Assembly: GCA_045113775.1 (NCBI GenBank)
Contig: JBGUJH010000033.1
Coordinates: forward strand, 1 to 39,837
Length of the DNA stretch: 39,837 nt
Reading direction: 5' to 3'
Origin: CAG-791 sp045113775
GTDB lineage: Bacteria; Bacillota; Clostridia; Lachnospirales; Lachnospiraceae
Shown: in pieces, positions 1 through 7,302 of the stretch
Position numbering within the stretch: the stretch's first letter is position 1
Layout of the letters: every line of letters starts with the position of its first letter
The notes under the pieces: generated by a model
Seen by the model: only the letters and a program-made list of their open reading frames with translations
Databases searched by the model: none
What the model was told of the DNA's origin: nothing
Position numbers and translations under genes: made by a program

Positions 1-235
1 CACCGTCGTTCCGGACTTCAAGTCCACCGGCGTCAAGAACGGCAAGCGCACCTTCGACTGGCCTTGCATCATCCGTGCCATCAACACTACCGATGTCATG
101 GAAGTTACTGTTGAGCATTTGCCCAACGAGCTGATCGACCACCTTGTTCAGCGTATTATCACAGAGGTTCCCGGTATCAACCGCGTCCTCTACGACTTTA
201 CACCCAAGCCCCCGGCTACTGTAGAGTACGAATAA
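1..235 (+). CDS. guaA: GMP synthase (glutamine-hydrolysing), C-terminal fragment
   Basis: The window opens inside this gene; 77 codons remain, read from base 2 to the TAA at 233-235. GuaA aminates XMP to GMP in purine synthesis. The visible tail contains FDWPCIIRAINTTDVMEV and ends PGINRVLYDFTPKPPATVEY-E, which matches the dimerisation-domain end of the family (usual form INRVVYDIxSKPPATIEWE). The gene is chromosomal housekeeping. Its 3' end is a known integration hotspot for genomic islands, and a mobilizable element starts within about 100 bases of the stop codon, so this fragment probably marks the left flank of the element. The 5' part lies outside the window. Confidence 0.93.
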   Translation, partial: TVVPDFKSTGVKNGKRTFDWPCIIRAINTTDVMEVTVEHLPNELIDHLVQRIITEVPGINRVLYDFTPKPPATVEYE

Positions 236-244
236 TTAAAAAAC

Positions 245-280
245 AGCGGGAAGCCCTATAAATAAAGGCTTCCCGCTTTT
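245..280 (+). terminator. Intrinsic terminator after guaA
   Basis: The perfect 11-bp stem AGCGGGAAGCC / GGCTTCCCGCT with an 11-base AT-rich loop is followed by TTTT. It begins 10 bases after the guaA stop. It could also stop leftward transcription arriving from the XRE gene, because the upstream side carries an A run. Confidence 0.9.
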
Positions 281-320
281 CTCGTCAATAAAATGTCAAC
301 ACTAATCTCAATTTCTTGTT

Positions 321-1319
321 TTAGCGATCACTGTATCGTGCTATCTCATCCTCAATATTGTTATAATAGGTCTTCAAATCATCACTAAACTTCAACTCGA
401 AGGAATCCCGTGCAAAATCATTTATACCGCCGTTTTTGTCTTTAAGGCGATACTCCAAAAGCTCATCTATCTGGTCCTTGATCACGCTGAACGACGCTAT
501 CGGAATATAATACGTGATAGTCAGGGATTTTTCAGCCATCTGCATTTCGGAATATACTTTAGCGCCCAGATCAGAGAAATGATTCAATTCGGACAAGAAT
601 TGTGCAAATAGTTTTGCTGCATCTTCTGAGGGCGGGGCTAGTAGTTCGTCAACAACAAATGTAAAGCCTGGTCCGGTTTTGGTGCTCTTTGCAGTGCTGT
701 ATGTCGTGGTGAGTGTAAAACCGGATTCCACGATTTTTCTTAGCAAAAGAGTGATATCCGAAGTCACTTTTGCATATGGACAGTTTTTCTCTGCTAGTAT
801 GACCAAGTGTCTATAATACTCTAGGATCTCATTTTCTTTTGAAGTGAAATAGCCTTTTATATTGCTTGGGAATCTTGATTTCCAAACTTCGTAGGCCTTG
901 ATTCGTTCGTCGGTGAGTTTATCCTGATTTGAGAGCAGGGCTTTCCTTTGCCCTTGCCATAGGTTCATGTATGTGATTAAAGTCCGGATACTTTCATTTT
1001 TATCATCAAAGACCAGTACTGTTTTTCCGTCCTTCTTATCTATGTCCATTCCATATGATTCTTCAAAAAGGAATAGAACCTGCATCACATCTTCATACGT
1101 CGCCACGTCGATATCAGAAATCGCAGACAAATCCACTTCTAATGCTTTGGCAAGTTTAATTCGAATATCATCTTTTGGGGCAATCAAGTCCCGCTCATAC
1201 TTACGAATCCTGGAATCTGCGGTCGCTGCGGAAAAACCTACAGCGAGACCTAATTCTTTTTGGGTCAGTCCCTTCAATATTCTGTATTTTTTGATTTTTT
1301 CTCCAAGCGTCATTTTCAT
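321..1319 (-). CDS. XRE-family repressor of the mobile element
   Basis: A 332-residue protein. Residues about 5-60 form a Cro/CI-type helix-turn-helix (GEKIKKYRILKGLTQKELGL, then RIRKYERDLIAPKDD). The long C-terminal part has no motif I recognise. The gene is transcribed leftward, away from the element's replication/integration operon, the usual place of the master regulator in integrative elements of Bacillota. A perfect 9+9 dyad (1461-1482) between its start and the next gene is the best operator candidate. Start codon: ATG at 1319, with a second ATG two codons later; the ribosome binding site is weak, which fits a low-abundance repressor. Function by family and position only; the signal that relieves repression is unknown. 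Confidence 0.8.
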   Translation of the reverse strand: MKMTLGEKIKKYRILKGLTQKELGLAVGFSAATADSRIRKYERDLIAPKDDIRIKLAKALEVDLSAISDIDVATYEDVMQVLFLFEESYGMDIDKKDGKTVLVFDDKNESIRTLITYMNLWQGQRKALLSNQDKLTDERIKAYEVWKSRFPSNIKGYFTSKENEILEYYRHLVILAEKNCPYAKVTSDITLLLRKIVESGFTLTTTYSTAKSTKTGPGFTFVVDELLAPPSEDAAKLFAQFLSELNHFSDLGAKVYSEMQMAEKSLTITYYIPIASFSVIKDQIDELLEYRLKDKNGGINDFARDSFELKFSDDLKTYYNNIEDEIARYSDR

Positions 1320-1425
1320 TCACACTTTCACACAATAAGCATAAGTACTCCTGTATTTTAGCATGAAAGAAAAAACAAATAAATAATACGTGGAAACGGC
1401 AGACCAAAAAATATGCCTATCATTG

Positions 1426-1454
1426 TTGACAGACAATAAAAATGGTTGTAACAT
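1426..1454 (+). promoter_or_regulatory. Promoter of the rightward element operon
   Basis: TTGACA (1426-1431), 17-bp spacer, TAACAT (1449-1454). The -35 is perfect consensus; the -10 keeps TA at its start and AT at its end. It faces the small HTH gene at 1523 and sits just before the operator dyad. Confidence 0.7.
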
Positions 1455-1460
1455 GTCGAT

Positions 1461-1482
1461 ATAGACCATAATAATGGTCTAT
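1461..1482. promoter_or_regulatory. Operator dyad, probably for the XRE repressor
   Basis: ATAGACCAT-AATA-ATGGTCTAT is a perfect 9-bp inverted repeat with a 4-base centre. It begins 7 bases after the -10 box, so a bound protein would cover the transcription start. The divergent XRE gene next door is the natural partner; this pairing is inferred. Confidence 0.65.
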
Positions 1483-1522
1483 TAACAAGAAGAATCAACC
1501 TAAAACAGAGGAGGTAATGTAT

Positions 1523-1723
1523 ATGGCGGAAAAGGGGCTACCGTTGTACGTGGGAGTAGAAACAGTTAAACAGGATCTCGGAGTATCCAGAGCAAAAGCA
1601 TACGAAATAATCAAGGAACTGAACAATTCTATGAAAGCGGAATATCCAAGAGCAATCATTGTTTCCGGAAAAGTTAATCGCATCTGGTACGAAGAGGCTT
1701 GTCTCAGATCCGGAAGCAAATAA
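1523..1723 (+). CDS. Small helix-turn-helix protein, excisionase-like
   Basis: A 66-residue protein beginning MAEKGLPLYVGVETVKQ. The stretch VETVKQDLGVSRAKAYEIIK looks like a MerR/excisionase-type helix-turn-helix, and the C-terminal IVSGKVNRIWYEE suits a wing. An in-frame ATG exists at 1517, but the ribosome binding site GAGGAGG (1508-1514) is only 2 bases from it and 8 bases from the ATG at 1523, so 1523 is the better start. It is the first gene of the rightward operon, under the operator at 1461. Small HTH genes in this position often act as recombination directionality factors or operon activators. Which applies here cannot be decided from sequence. Confidence 0.7.
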   Translation: MAEKGLPLYVGVETVKQDLGVSRAKAYEIIKELNNSMKAEYPRAIIVSGKVNRIWYEEACLRSGSK

Positions 1724-1746
1724 GAGATAGGACGTAGGAGTAATCA

Positions 1747-2481
1747 ATGGCAGAAAGACGGATGTTCTCAAAAACAATAGTTGAAAGTGCCAGGTTTCTA
1801 AAAATGCCGGTGTCTTCACAGAACCTGTATTTTCATCTCGGCCTCAACGCGGACGATGATGGTGTCGTAGAAGCGTATGCCGTGATTAATTTGGTTAAAG
1901 CAAATGAGGATGATCTGCGCGTATTGCTGGGAAAAGGTTTTGTACAGATCCTCAACGATGATCTTGTGACTTACATTGTCGACTGGAGAATGCACAACAA
2001 AATTCGCGCGGACAGAAAAAAAGACAGCGCGTATAAGGATTTGCTGATAAAGGTTGTCCCAGAAGCAAGCCTGCTGCAGAAAAAACGGCGGTCCGACCTG
2101 GTAAACAAATCCGGACCGTCCACGGACGGTCCATGGACGGCACAGTGTAGTGTAGGTGAGGATAGTGTAGGTAAGGAGAGTATAGGTGTGTGTGTCAGGG
2201 ATGCACACACACACTCGGTCAAATACCAGATGGGGAAGGAACAGATAACAGATACAGAATACTCTGAGCTTGTGCAGAAATATCCAAAATCAGTAGTTGA
2301 CCAGGTCATTGAGCGCATCAGGACAAAGCCATATCATGGATGCCTTAATGTAACAACGATTTCATCGTGGTGTGAAGAACGTGGCGACAGTCATAGACTG
2401 CCTGCTAAATCACAACAGAGATCCATACACACGGATCAACTCCGGATATTGGCAAATGAGAGGACGGATCATTATGGATGA
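1747..2481 (+). CDS. Replisome-organizer-like replication initiator
   Basis: A 244-residue protein. Residues 1-100 (RRMFSKTIVESARFLKMPVS, then YFHLGLNADDDGVVEAYAV and VDWRMHNKIRADRKK) match the N-terminal winged-helix region common in phage and integrative-element replication initiators. A low-complexity linker at residues about 120-155 follows, encoded by repetitive DNA (see 2113-2214). The C-terminal part (EYSELVQKYPKSVVDQVIER) is DnaD-tail-like. It sits between the HTH gene and a DnaC-like loader, a standard initiator/loader pair. The end overlaps the next gene (ATGGATGA), which suggests translational coupling. The family assignment is by pattern recognition; exact Pfam membership was not tested. 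Confidence 0.75.
   Translation: MAERRMFSKTIVESARFLKMPVSSQNLYFHLGLNADDDGVVEAYAVINLVKANEDDLRVLLGKGFVQILNDDLVTYIVDWRMHNKIRADRKKDSAYKDLLIKVVPEASLLQKKRRSDLVNKSGPSTDGPWTAQCSVGEDSVGKESIGVCVRDAHTHSVKYQMGKEQITDTEYSELVQKYPKSVVDQVIERIRTKPYHGCLNVTTISSWCEERGDSHRLPAKSQQRSIHTDQLRILANERTDHYG
2113..2214. repeat. Iteron-like repeats and hairpins, candidate element origin
   Basis: Within the initiator gene lie a perfect inverted repeat (GGACCGTCC, 2 bases, GGACGGTCC at 2113-2132), three tandem 15-bp direct repeats (2149-2163, 2164-2178, 2179-2193; unit AGTGTAGGTRAGGAN with drift in the last copy) and a GT/AC hairpin (2187-2214). The period is a multiple of three, giving the peptide repeat SVGED/SVGKE/SIGVC. 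Initiator genes of phages and integrative elements often carry their own origin in the linker, so this is a candidate ori. Alternatively it is only a flexible linker. Confidence 0.45.
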
Positions 2482-3181
2482 CAGCAGATTTATCTGCCCG
2501 GAATGTAAGGACACCGGCATCGTTTACTATAATGGCGAGAATGGATATCTCTATGCCAGACCATGCAAATGTAGAGCGGTCAAAGAGGCTAAAATGCGGA
2601 TCGAACGCAGCGGCCTTGCAAAGTTGTTTAAGTCAAAGACGTTTGACAGTTTCAAGACATATTCGGATCCCATTCTTGAGGATGCGAAGAGAACGGTTAT
2701 GAGGTTTGCGGAGACATTTGAGTCTCACGGGGAAGAGGAAGCAAATTCCCTGTTGCTTTGCGGCCAGGTCGGGGCAGGCAAAACACATCTCGGTGCAGCC
2801 TGCAGTATGCAGCTCATGGGCAGAGGAATACCAGTTGTTTATATGGGATACCGGGATGAAATGACAAGTCTTAAGTCGAAAATAATTGATGAAAAGGCAT
2901 ATTCAGATACTGTAAACAGGTTCAAGACGGCAAAAGTACTTTTTATCGACGATTTCATCAAAGGGAAGACGACCGAATCAGATGTAAATATCGTTTATGA
3001 AATCGTGAACTACAGGTATAACAACCATCTTCCTATGATCGTGAGTACGGAGAAGCCACTGGAGGATCTGATCGTTTTTGATGAGGCCATAGGGAGCCGG
3101 CTGATCGAAATGTGCCGAGGGTATATCGTCGTTTTTGAAGGAAAGAAATTGAATTACCGGTTATATAAAGGAGCATTATAA
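2474..3181 (+). CDS. DnaC/IstB-like AAA+ ATPase (helicase loader)
   Basis: A 235-residue protein when started at the ATG at 2474. That ATG overlaps the stop of the initiator gene and follows GAGAGGA (2458-2464). An N-terminal four-cysteine knuckle (CPECKDTG with later CKC) precedes the AAA+ core with Walker A GQVGAGKTHL, Walker B KVLFIDDFIK and a sensor-like VSTEKP. This is the layout of DnaC/DnaI-type loaders that place the replicative helicase at an origin opened by the initiator. A further in-frame ATG at 2372 would add 34 residues, but these lie inside the preceding gene and lack family character. Stop and next start overlap as TAATG. Confidence 0.88.
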   Translation: MDDSRFICPECKDTGIVYYNGENGYLYARPCKCRAVKEAKMRIERSGLAKLFKSKTFDSFKTYSDPILEDAKRTVMRFAETFESHGEEEANSLLLCGQVGAGKTHLGAACSMQLMGRGIPVVYMGYRDEMTSLKSKIIDEKAYSDTVNRFKTAKVLFIDDFIKGKTTESDVNIVYEIVNYRYNNHLPMIVSTEKPLEDLIVFDEAIGSRLIEMCRGYIVVFEGKKLNYRLYKGAL

Positions 3182-4311
3182 TGGCAGTTTACAGAGATAA
3201 ATGGAATGGCTATAACGGCAACAGCTGGCGTGTTTCCTGCTACTACATAAATTGGAAGGGCGAACGCAAAAAGCATGAGAAGCGCGGCTTTCCAACGAAG
3301 AAGGAAGCAGCCGCTTATGAACGGGAGTTTCTTGCGAAAAAGAAAAAGGATATCAACATGGGGTTTTCGACATTCCTTGACATCTATTTGGACGATCTCG
3401 GGGTTCAGATTAAGAAGAGTACTCTTGTAAGTAAAGAAAGCGTTATCAACACGCATATAAGGCCATATTTTGAAAATAAGAGCCTGTCTGAGATCTCTGC
3501 GATCGATATCCTGCAGTGGCAGAATGCGTTACTGGCACTTCGCGACGATCAGGGAAAAGGATATTCTCAGACTTACCTGAGATCAATGCAGAATCAACTT
3601 GGCGCTGTGTTCAATCATGCAGTCAAATACTATGACCTGCCGAAGAATCCATGTAAAACAACAAAGAAGATGGGAAAGTCAATAAAAAAGGATATTTTGT
3701 TCTGGACCAAAGATGAATACTTGAAGTTTTCTGAAGCGATGAAGAGTAAACCTCTGTCATATTACGCTTTTCAAGTACTCTATTGGACCGGCATTCGCTG
3801 TGGGGAACTGCTTGCACTTACAAAAGCGGACTTTGATTTGGAAAAACGTACTCTCAGGATTAATAAGACCTATCAGGTGATAAAAGGCAAAGAGCAGGTC
3901 ACTTCTCCCAAAACGGATAAAAGCAATCGCACAATTGAGCTCCCTCAGTTCCTTTGCGATGAGATGCAGGATTACTTCGATTCGCTTTATAAAGTGGATG
4001 AAAATAGCCGCATTTTCAATGTGACAAAACACTACCTCCATCATGAAATGGATCGTGGAGCAAAAGAGGCCGGCGTAAAGCGGATCCGTATTCATGATCT
4101 GAGGCATTCAAGCTGTGCGCTTTTGATTTCTCTCGGATACTCTCCAATACAGATTGCGGAAAGAATGGGGCATGAGAGTGTCACGATCACGGAACACTAT
4201 TCGCACCTCTACCCGTCAGTTCAGAGGCAGATGGCAGACAGGCTGAATGAAGCATATAAAGAAAAAAAGAATGAAGGTGGCGATAATCCCGGGAAAGAGG
4301 CAGAGGTATGA
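3181..4311 (+). CDS. Tyrosine recombinase integrase of the element
   Basis: A 376-residue site-specific recombinase, normal length for Tn916/ICE-type integrases. Residues 1-60 form an arm-binding domain (YRDKWNGYNGNSWRVSCYY), about 60-165 the SAM-like core-binding domain, and 170-360 the catalytic domain. Visible catalytic residues are R206 (WTGIRCGELL), K244 (SPKTDKSNR), H305-x-x-R308 (IHDLRH), H331 (RMGHES) and the nucleophile Y340 (EHYSHLY), so the enzyme looks complete. It sits mid-element rather than at the end, and is translationally coupled to the loader ATPase upstream (TAATG) and to the RHH protein downstream (ATGAG overlap at 4308-4311). The target site is probably the guaA 3' end; see findings. 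Confidence 0.93.
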   Translation: MAVYRDKWNGYNGNSWRVSCYYINWKGERKKHEKRGFPTKKEAAAYEREFLAKKKKDINMGFSTFLDIYLDDLGVQIKKSTLVSKESVINTHIRPYFENKSLSEISAIDILQWQNALLALRDDQGKGYSQTYLRSMQNQLGAVFNHAVKYYDLPKNPCKTTKKMGKSIKKDILFWTKDEYLKFSEAMKSKPLSYYAFQVLYWTGIRCGELLALTKADFDLEKRTLRINKTYQVIKGKEQVTSPKTDKSNRTIELPQFLCDEMQDYFDSLYKVDENSRIFNVTKHYLHHEMDRGAKEAGVKRIRIHDLRHSSCALLISLGYSPIQIAERMGHESVTITEHYSHLYPSVQRQMADRLNEAYKEKKNEGGDNPGKEAEV

Positions 4312-4679
4312 GCAAAATATTTCAGCGCCCCTCGATGCAGAAGGGAAGCGAGAAACGGAAGAAAAATGAAAAGAACAGAGTAAGGAATACCTTTTTGAAC
4401 TTTCGTGTCACGCCTGCCGAGAAAGAACTGATCGAAGCCAGGATATCATTAACGGGATTGACGAAAGCGGAGTTTTTTATTCAGAGCTGCCTATATCAGA
4501 CAATCCTGGTGAAAGGGAATATCAGAACCTTCTCAGAGATTGACCGCAGGATCTCGGAAATTGAGAAAGCCATTAATCTAAATCCAAATCTTGAGGAACT
4601 TGATCCGGTGCAGGCGGAGAATCTGAAAACAATTCTTGAAATTATAAACAGCAGATTGAAGAGCAAGTCACAACCGTAG
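4308..4679 (+). CDS. MobC-like ribbon-helix-helix relaxosome protein
   Basis: A 123-residue protein with a very basic N-terminus (about residues 1-28). Next comes NTFLNFRVTPAEKELIEARI, a ribbon-helix-helix-type segment, then SLTGLTKAEFFIQSCLYQ and a coiled C-terminal helix (EIDRRISEIEKAI). This pattern is shared by small accessory proteins that sit before the oriT of Clostridia mobilizable elements and bind it together with the relaxase. It overlaps the integrase stop by 4 bases. Direct role at oriT is inferred from position, as the structured region 4687-4903 follows immediately. Confidence 0.7.
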   Translation: MSKIFQRPSMQKGSEKRKKNEKNRVRNTFLNFRVTPAEKELIEARISLTGLTKAEFFIQSCLYQTILVKGNIRTFSEIDRRISEIEKAINLNPNLEELDPVQAENLKTILEIINSRLKSKSQP

Positions 4680-4686
4680 TATATCC

Positions 4687-4735
4687 AACAAACCGGCGGC
4701 GAACGCCTATGCTCCTATGTCGCCGCCGGTTTGTT
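4687..4735. repeat. Stem-loop 1 of the oriT-like region
   Basis: A perfect 16-bp inverted repeat (AACAAACCGGCGGCGA and its complement) encloses the 17-base loop ACGCCTATGCTCCTATG. It begins 7 bases after the upstream stop codon. There is no T tract, so it is not a simple terminator. Confidence 0.85.
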
Positions 4736-4738
4736 AAG

Positions 4739-4789
4739 CTGACAGCCGATGTCGAACGCCTATGCTCCTATGTCGCCATCGGTTGTCAG
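4739..4789. repeat. Stem-loop 2 with the identical loop
   Basis: 17-bp arms (4739-4755 and 4773-4789, two mismatches) enclose exactly the same 17-base loop as stem-loop 1, while the outer stem sequence differs completely. A 25-bp perfect direct repeat, 4700-4724 and 4753-4777, spans loop and inner stem. Its last base G4789 is shared with the third hairpin. Confidence 0.85.
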
Positions 4790-4903
4790 GCAAGTTTCGC
4801 AACGCGGCAAGCCGCGTCACAAACTTGCCAGTGGGCTGCGCCCCCTTGGAACCCCTGTATTGGGTGCAACTCTTTTCATCCGGGTGATTCCTGTAAGGGT
4901 TCC
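4789..4903 (+). other. Probable origin of transfer (oriT) core
   Basis: A third stem-loop (GGCAAGTTT ... AAACTTGCC, 4789-4829, with an inner ACGCGGC-AA-GCCGCGT helix) is followed directly by AGTGGGCTGCGCCCCCTTGG (4830-4849). An inverted repeat next to a TGCGCCC-type sequence is the architecture of MOBQ/MOBP oriT nick regions (RSF1010 and IncP carry AAGTGCGCCCT after a repeat). A further spaced pair GGAACCC (4848-4854) / GGGTTCC (4897-4903) follows. The region lies between two relaxosome genes and just before the relaxase. The exact nick base is not assigned. Confidence 0.6.
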
Positions 4904-4983
4904 ATTGATCCCCCTTATAGTGGGAGCAACAAATCCCTTTAGCATAATACCTGGCAAGGATTCTGCCTCGAAAGGAACTGCAG

Positions 4984-5364
4984 ATGCGGAAGAGAAATAA
5001 AGCAATCACGATACGGATGACCGAAGAAGAATATGCCATGCTCTGCAGCAAGCTTGATGAGACCGGCATATCTCAGCAGGCTTTCGTCATCAGCGCGATC
5101 AAAGGCGCTGCCATCATCCCATCCGACCAGATTGCCGTATTGAAAGAAATAAGCTCCACATTTGCTTCCCTTGAACAGCAGCTGCGCGGAATGGCAACAA
5201 ACATCAACCAGATGGCACGCATCGCCAACAGCCGTAAATTTGCACCCGGTACAAGGGAGCTGGAAAAGATCTCCCAGCAGATCAGAGGATACAGGAAGGA
5301 AAGTGAAGAGATATGGCAATCAATAAGGTCATCAATAGCGCAGCAAAGAGCCACGGTGCAATGA
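4984..5364 (+). CDS. MobC-type relaxosome accessory protein
   Basis: A 126-residue protein. Residues about 5-40 (KAITIRMTEEEYAMLCSKLD) form a ribbon-helix-helix and residues 60-110 carry the signature LEQQLRGMATNINQMARIAN of the MobC/BexC mobilization family, which helps the relaxase melt or bind oriT. It begins about 80 bases after the oriT core, and its 3' end overlaps the relaxase start by 52 bases in another frame, so the two are likely made together. The length is normal for the family. Confidence 0.88.
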   Translation: MRKRNKAITIRMTEEEYAMLCSKLDETGISQQAFVISAIKGAAIIPSDQIAVLKEISSTFASLEQQLRGMATNINQMARIANSRKFAPGTRELEKISQQIRGYRKESEEIWQSIRSSIAQQRATVQ

Positions 5365-6539
5365 GCAACGTCATCGCATATGTCCTCCGGAGCGATAAGG
5401 TCACGGAAGGATTTGTAGATGTCACTGGCCCGTACAGTCCTGATGAGATAGACAGAGACGGTGTGTATAGGAGCTTCCTGAAAGAGAAGAAGCAGTGGGG
5501 AAAAGACTCTGGCCGGATGTATTCTCACAACGTCATCAGCTTTCATAAAAACGAGCGGATCACGCCTGCCCAGTGCCTTGAGATCGGGAGGAAGTTCGTA
5601 GACAGGTTCTTTGGCAGCTTCCAGTCCCTCCTCGGGATCCACCAAGACAAAGACCACCTGCACTGCCATATCGTTACGAACACCGTTTCCTTTATCGACG
5701 GGCATAAGCTGCATCAGACCAGGCATGACTTGGAAAAGCAGAAAGCGTACACAAATGAGCTCTGCCGGGACAGGGGGCTTAGTGTTACGGAAAAGGGCAG
5801 GCATTTTGACGGATCACGGATCGAGGAAGGGCAGATCACCGCCTGGAGGAAAGATAAATACAATCTTTTGGCAAATGAGTCAAAAAAGAGCTATCTCGTG
5901 GACTGTGCAATCGCTATCACGGAAGCCGTCCCCGGATCGGCATCTCGGGAAGAGTTTGTACAGAAAATGGCGGAGAGGAGATGGAACGTAAAATGGGCAG
6001 ACAGCCGCAAACATATCGTGTTCCAGGATAAGGACGGCCATAAGGTCCGCGACAGCAATATAGAGAAGACTTTTGCCATGGCTGCCGATAAGGAGGCGCT
6101 GAACCTTGAATTTGAAAGACAGGCTGAACAAAGAAGAGCAGAAGCCAGGGAACTCGACCGATACTACGCAGACGTCGAATCCGCAATCAGCAGAGCAGAC
6201 GCTGCTATCAAAGGTGCAGGAACTGTCAGCGGCGCTTACGGCAGCGAGGGACAACCTGGTGAACGAGAAGCAGAGAACCCGCAGACTGGACAGGACGATT
6301 TCGAAGCTTTCATCGCAGAACTCGACGCTGACATCCAAAACGCAGGAGCAGCAATCGATGATAGCCGCGCTCAGAACAGAGATTTCCGAAGCGCAGGATA
6401 TAAACCGGTCGCTCCGGAAAGACAATCAGGCTCTCATACAAGAGAACGAAAACATCCGGTTCGACCACGGGGTAGAGAGTCGAAGAGAATTCGACGATCT
6501 GAGGGACGAGATATCCCGCCTTCATTCGCAGATCGATGA
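5313..6539 (+). CDS. mobA: MobA/VirD2-type relaxase
   Basis: A 408-residue DNA-nicking enzyme that would cut and covalently hold the oriT strand for conjugative mobilization. The first 260 residues hold the relaxase domain: candidate catalytic Tyr23 (AMSNVIAYVLR) and the metal triad H115/H117/H119 in DKDHLHCHIVTNT, followed by GHKLHQTRHDLEKQKAYTN, all typical of Pfam Relaxase (VirD2-like). The segment KMAERRWNVKWADSRKHIVF is also common in these proteins. The last 145 residues are low-complexity and charged, and are encoded in DNA that is also read in another frame by the gene at 6106. Either the tail is functional or selection is mainly on the other frame. No type IV secretion genes are present, so transfer would need a helper. 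Confidence 0.9.
   Translation: MAINKVINSAAKSHGAMSNVIAYVLRSDKVTEGFVDVTGPYSPDEIDRDGVYRSFLKEKKQWGKDSGRMYSHNVISFHKNERITPAQCLEIGRKFVDRFFGSFQSLLGIHQDKDHLHCHIVTNTVSFIDGHKLHQTRHDLEKQKAYTNELCRDRGLSVTEKGRHFDGSRIEEGQITAWRKDKYNLLANESKKSYLVDCAIAITEAVPGSASREEFVQKMAERRWNVKWADSRKHIVFQDKDGHKVRDSNIEKTFAMAADKEALNLEFERQAEQRRAEARELDRYYADVESAISRADAAIKGAGTVSGAYGSEGQPGEREAENPQTGQDDFEAFIAELDADIQNAGAAIDDSRAQNRDFRSAGYKPVAPERQSGSHTRERKHPVRPRGRESKRIRRSEGRDIPPSFADR
6091..6108 (+). promoter_or_regulatory. Ribosome binding site deciding an internal TTG start
   Basis: AGGAGG (6091-6096) lies inside the relaxase gene, 9 bases before TTG at 6106. This is a perfect Shine-Dalgarno at good spacing and supports real translation of the overlapping frame. 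Confidence 0.65.
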
Positions 6540-7302
6540 CCTCAACAAACAGGTGGATCAGTCGTGTGTTGCAGCTGTGCGGGAAGCCTATGACGAACTG
6601 GAAAGATCCCGCCGCAAAGCGGATAGGCAGCTGGACAGCTATCAGGCTTTTGTCGCCAAAAAACTGCGCGGCATTCTTGATGAAAGGAACCAAAGTATTT
6701 CAGCACTGAACTACAAAATCAAGGCGAGGGCGGGAAGTTTATGGCTCGCAAGAGATCTCCTGTTTGTTTATGCACTATGCAGTCTGGTGGCTGATCCGAT
6801 TATCCTACTGGATTTCCGGAATATTCTTGTATATATCGGGCTACTGTTGGAGGAATATTACGGGTGGATCTACTGTCCATGTTATATTCCATATCCAGGA
6901 GGCGCGCCGCTGCCCTATGAATCGGGGACTGCATGGGCTGTCCGGACAGCTTCTATTATTGCGGGACTGGTTGTTGTGGTTGGAATGCTACGGCTCTGCA
7001 GGCATATTTTTTCTCGAATCAGGGCTCAATGGTGCAGACTTGCCAAGCGAATCACGGTTTCGATGCTGATTATCGTGTCGGCTTTGAGGACTTTGATAAA
7101 AGCATATTTGCAATGGAATACGGTGGCGTTCTTTTTTGTCTTGTTCATTGTTGTAATGAAAGTGCTGCACCGCCTTGAGATCTCATATATCCAAGCCCAT
7201 AAATCCGATGAGTGGGAGCATATTAAAGATCATAATGATAAGTCGTATTACGTAACATATTATATTTACCGCTTTCTTGCTTGGGAAAGAGGCCAGAAAT
7301 GA
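6106..7302 (+). CDS. Coiled-coil membrane protein overprinted on the relaxase 3' end
   Basis: A 398-residue protein starting at TTG (MNLKDRLNKEEQKPG). Residues about 30-200 form a long coiled coil (KVQELSAALTAARDNL, later RREFDDLRDEISRLHSQIDD). From about residue 205 there are four or five hydrophobic segments (LLFVYALCSLVADPIILL, TASIIAGLVVVVGML, VSMLIIVSALRTLI, VAFFFVLFIVVMKVL), so it is probably anchored in the membrane. The first 434 bases are shared with the relaxase gene in a different frame. Similar coiled-coil/membrane genes follow relaxases in other mobilizable elements; a role in bringing the relaxosome to a helper conjugation pore is plausible but unproven. It ends ATGA-coupled to the BRCT gene. 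Confidence 0.75.
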   Translation: MNLKDRLNKEEQKPGNSTDTTQTSNPQSAEQTLLSKVQELSAALTAARDNLVNEKQRTRRLDRTISKLSSQNSTLTSKTQEQQSMIAALRTEISEAQDINRSLRKDNQALIQENENIRFDHGVESRREFDDLRDEISRLHSQIDDLNKQVDQSCVAAVREAYDELERSRRKADRQLDSYQAFVAKKLRGILDERNQSISALNYKIKARAGSLWLARDLLFVYALCSLVADPIILLDFRNILVYIGLLLEEYYGWIYCPCYIPYPGGAPLPYESGTAWAVRTASIIAGLVVVVGMLRLCRHIFSRIRAQWCRLAKRITVSMLIIVSALRTLIKAYLQWNTVAFFFVLFIVVMKVLHRLEISYIQAHKSDEWEHIKDHNDKSYYVTYYIYRFLAWERGQK

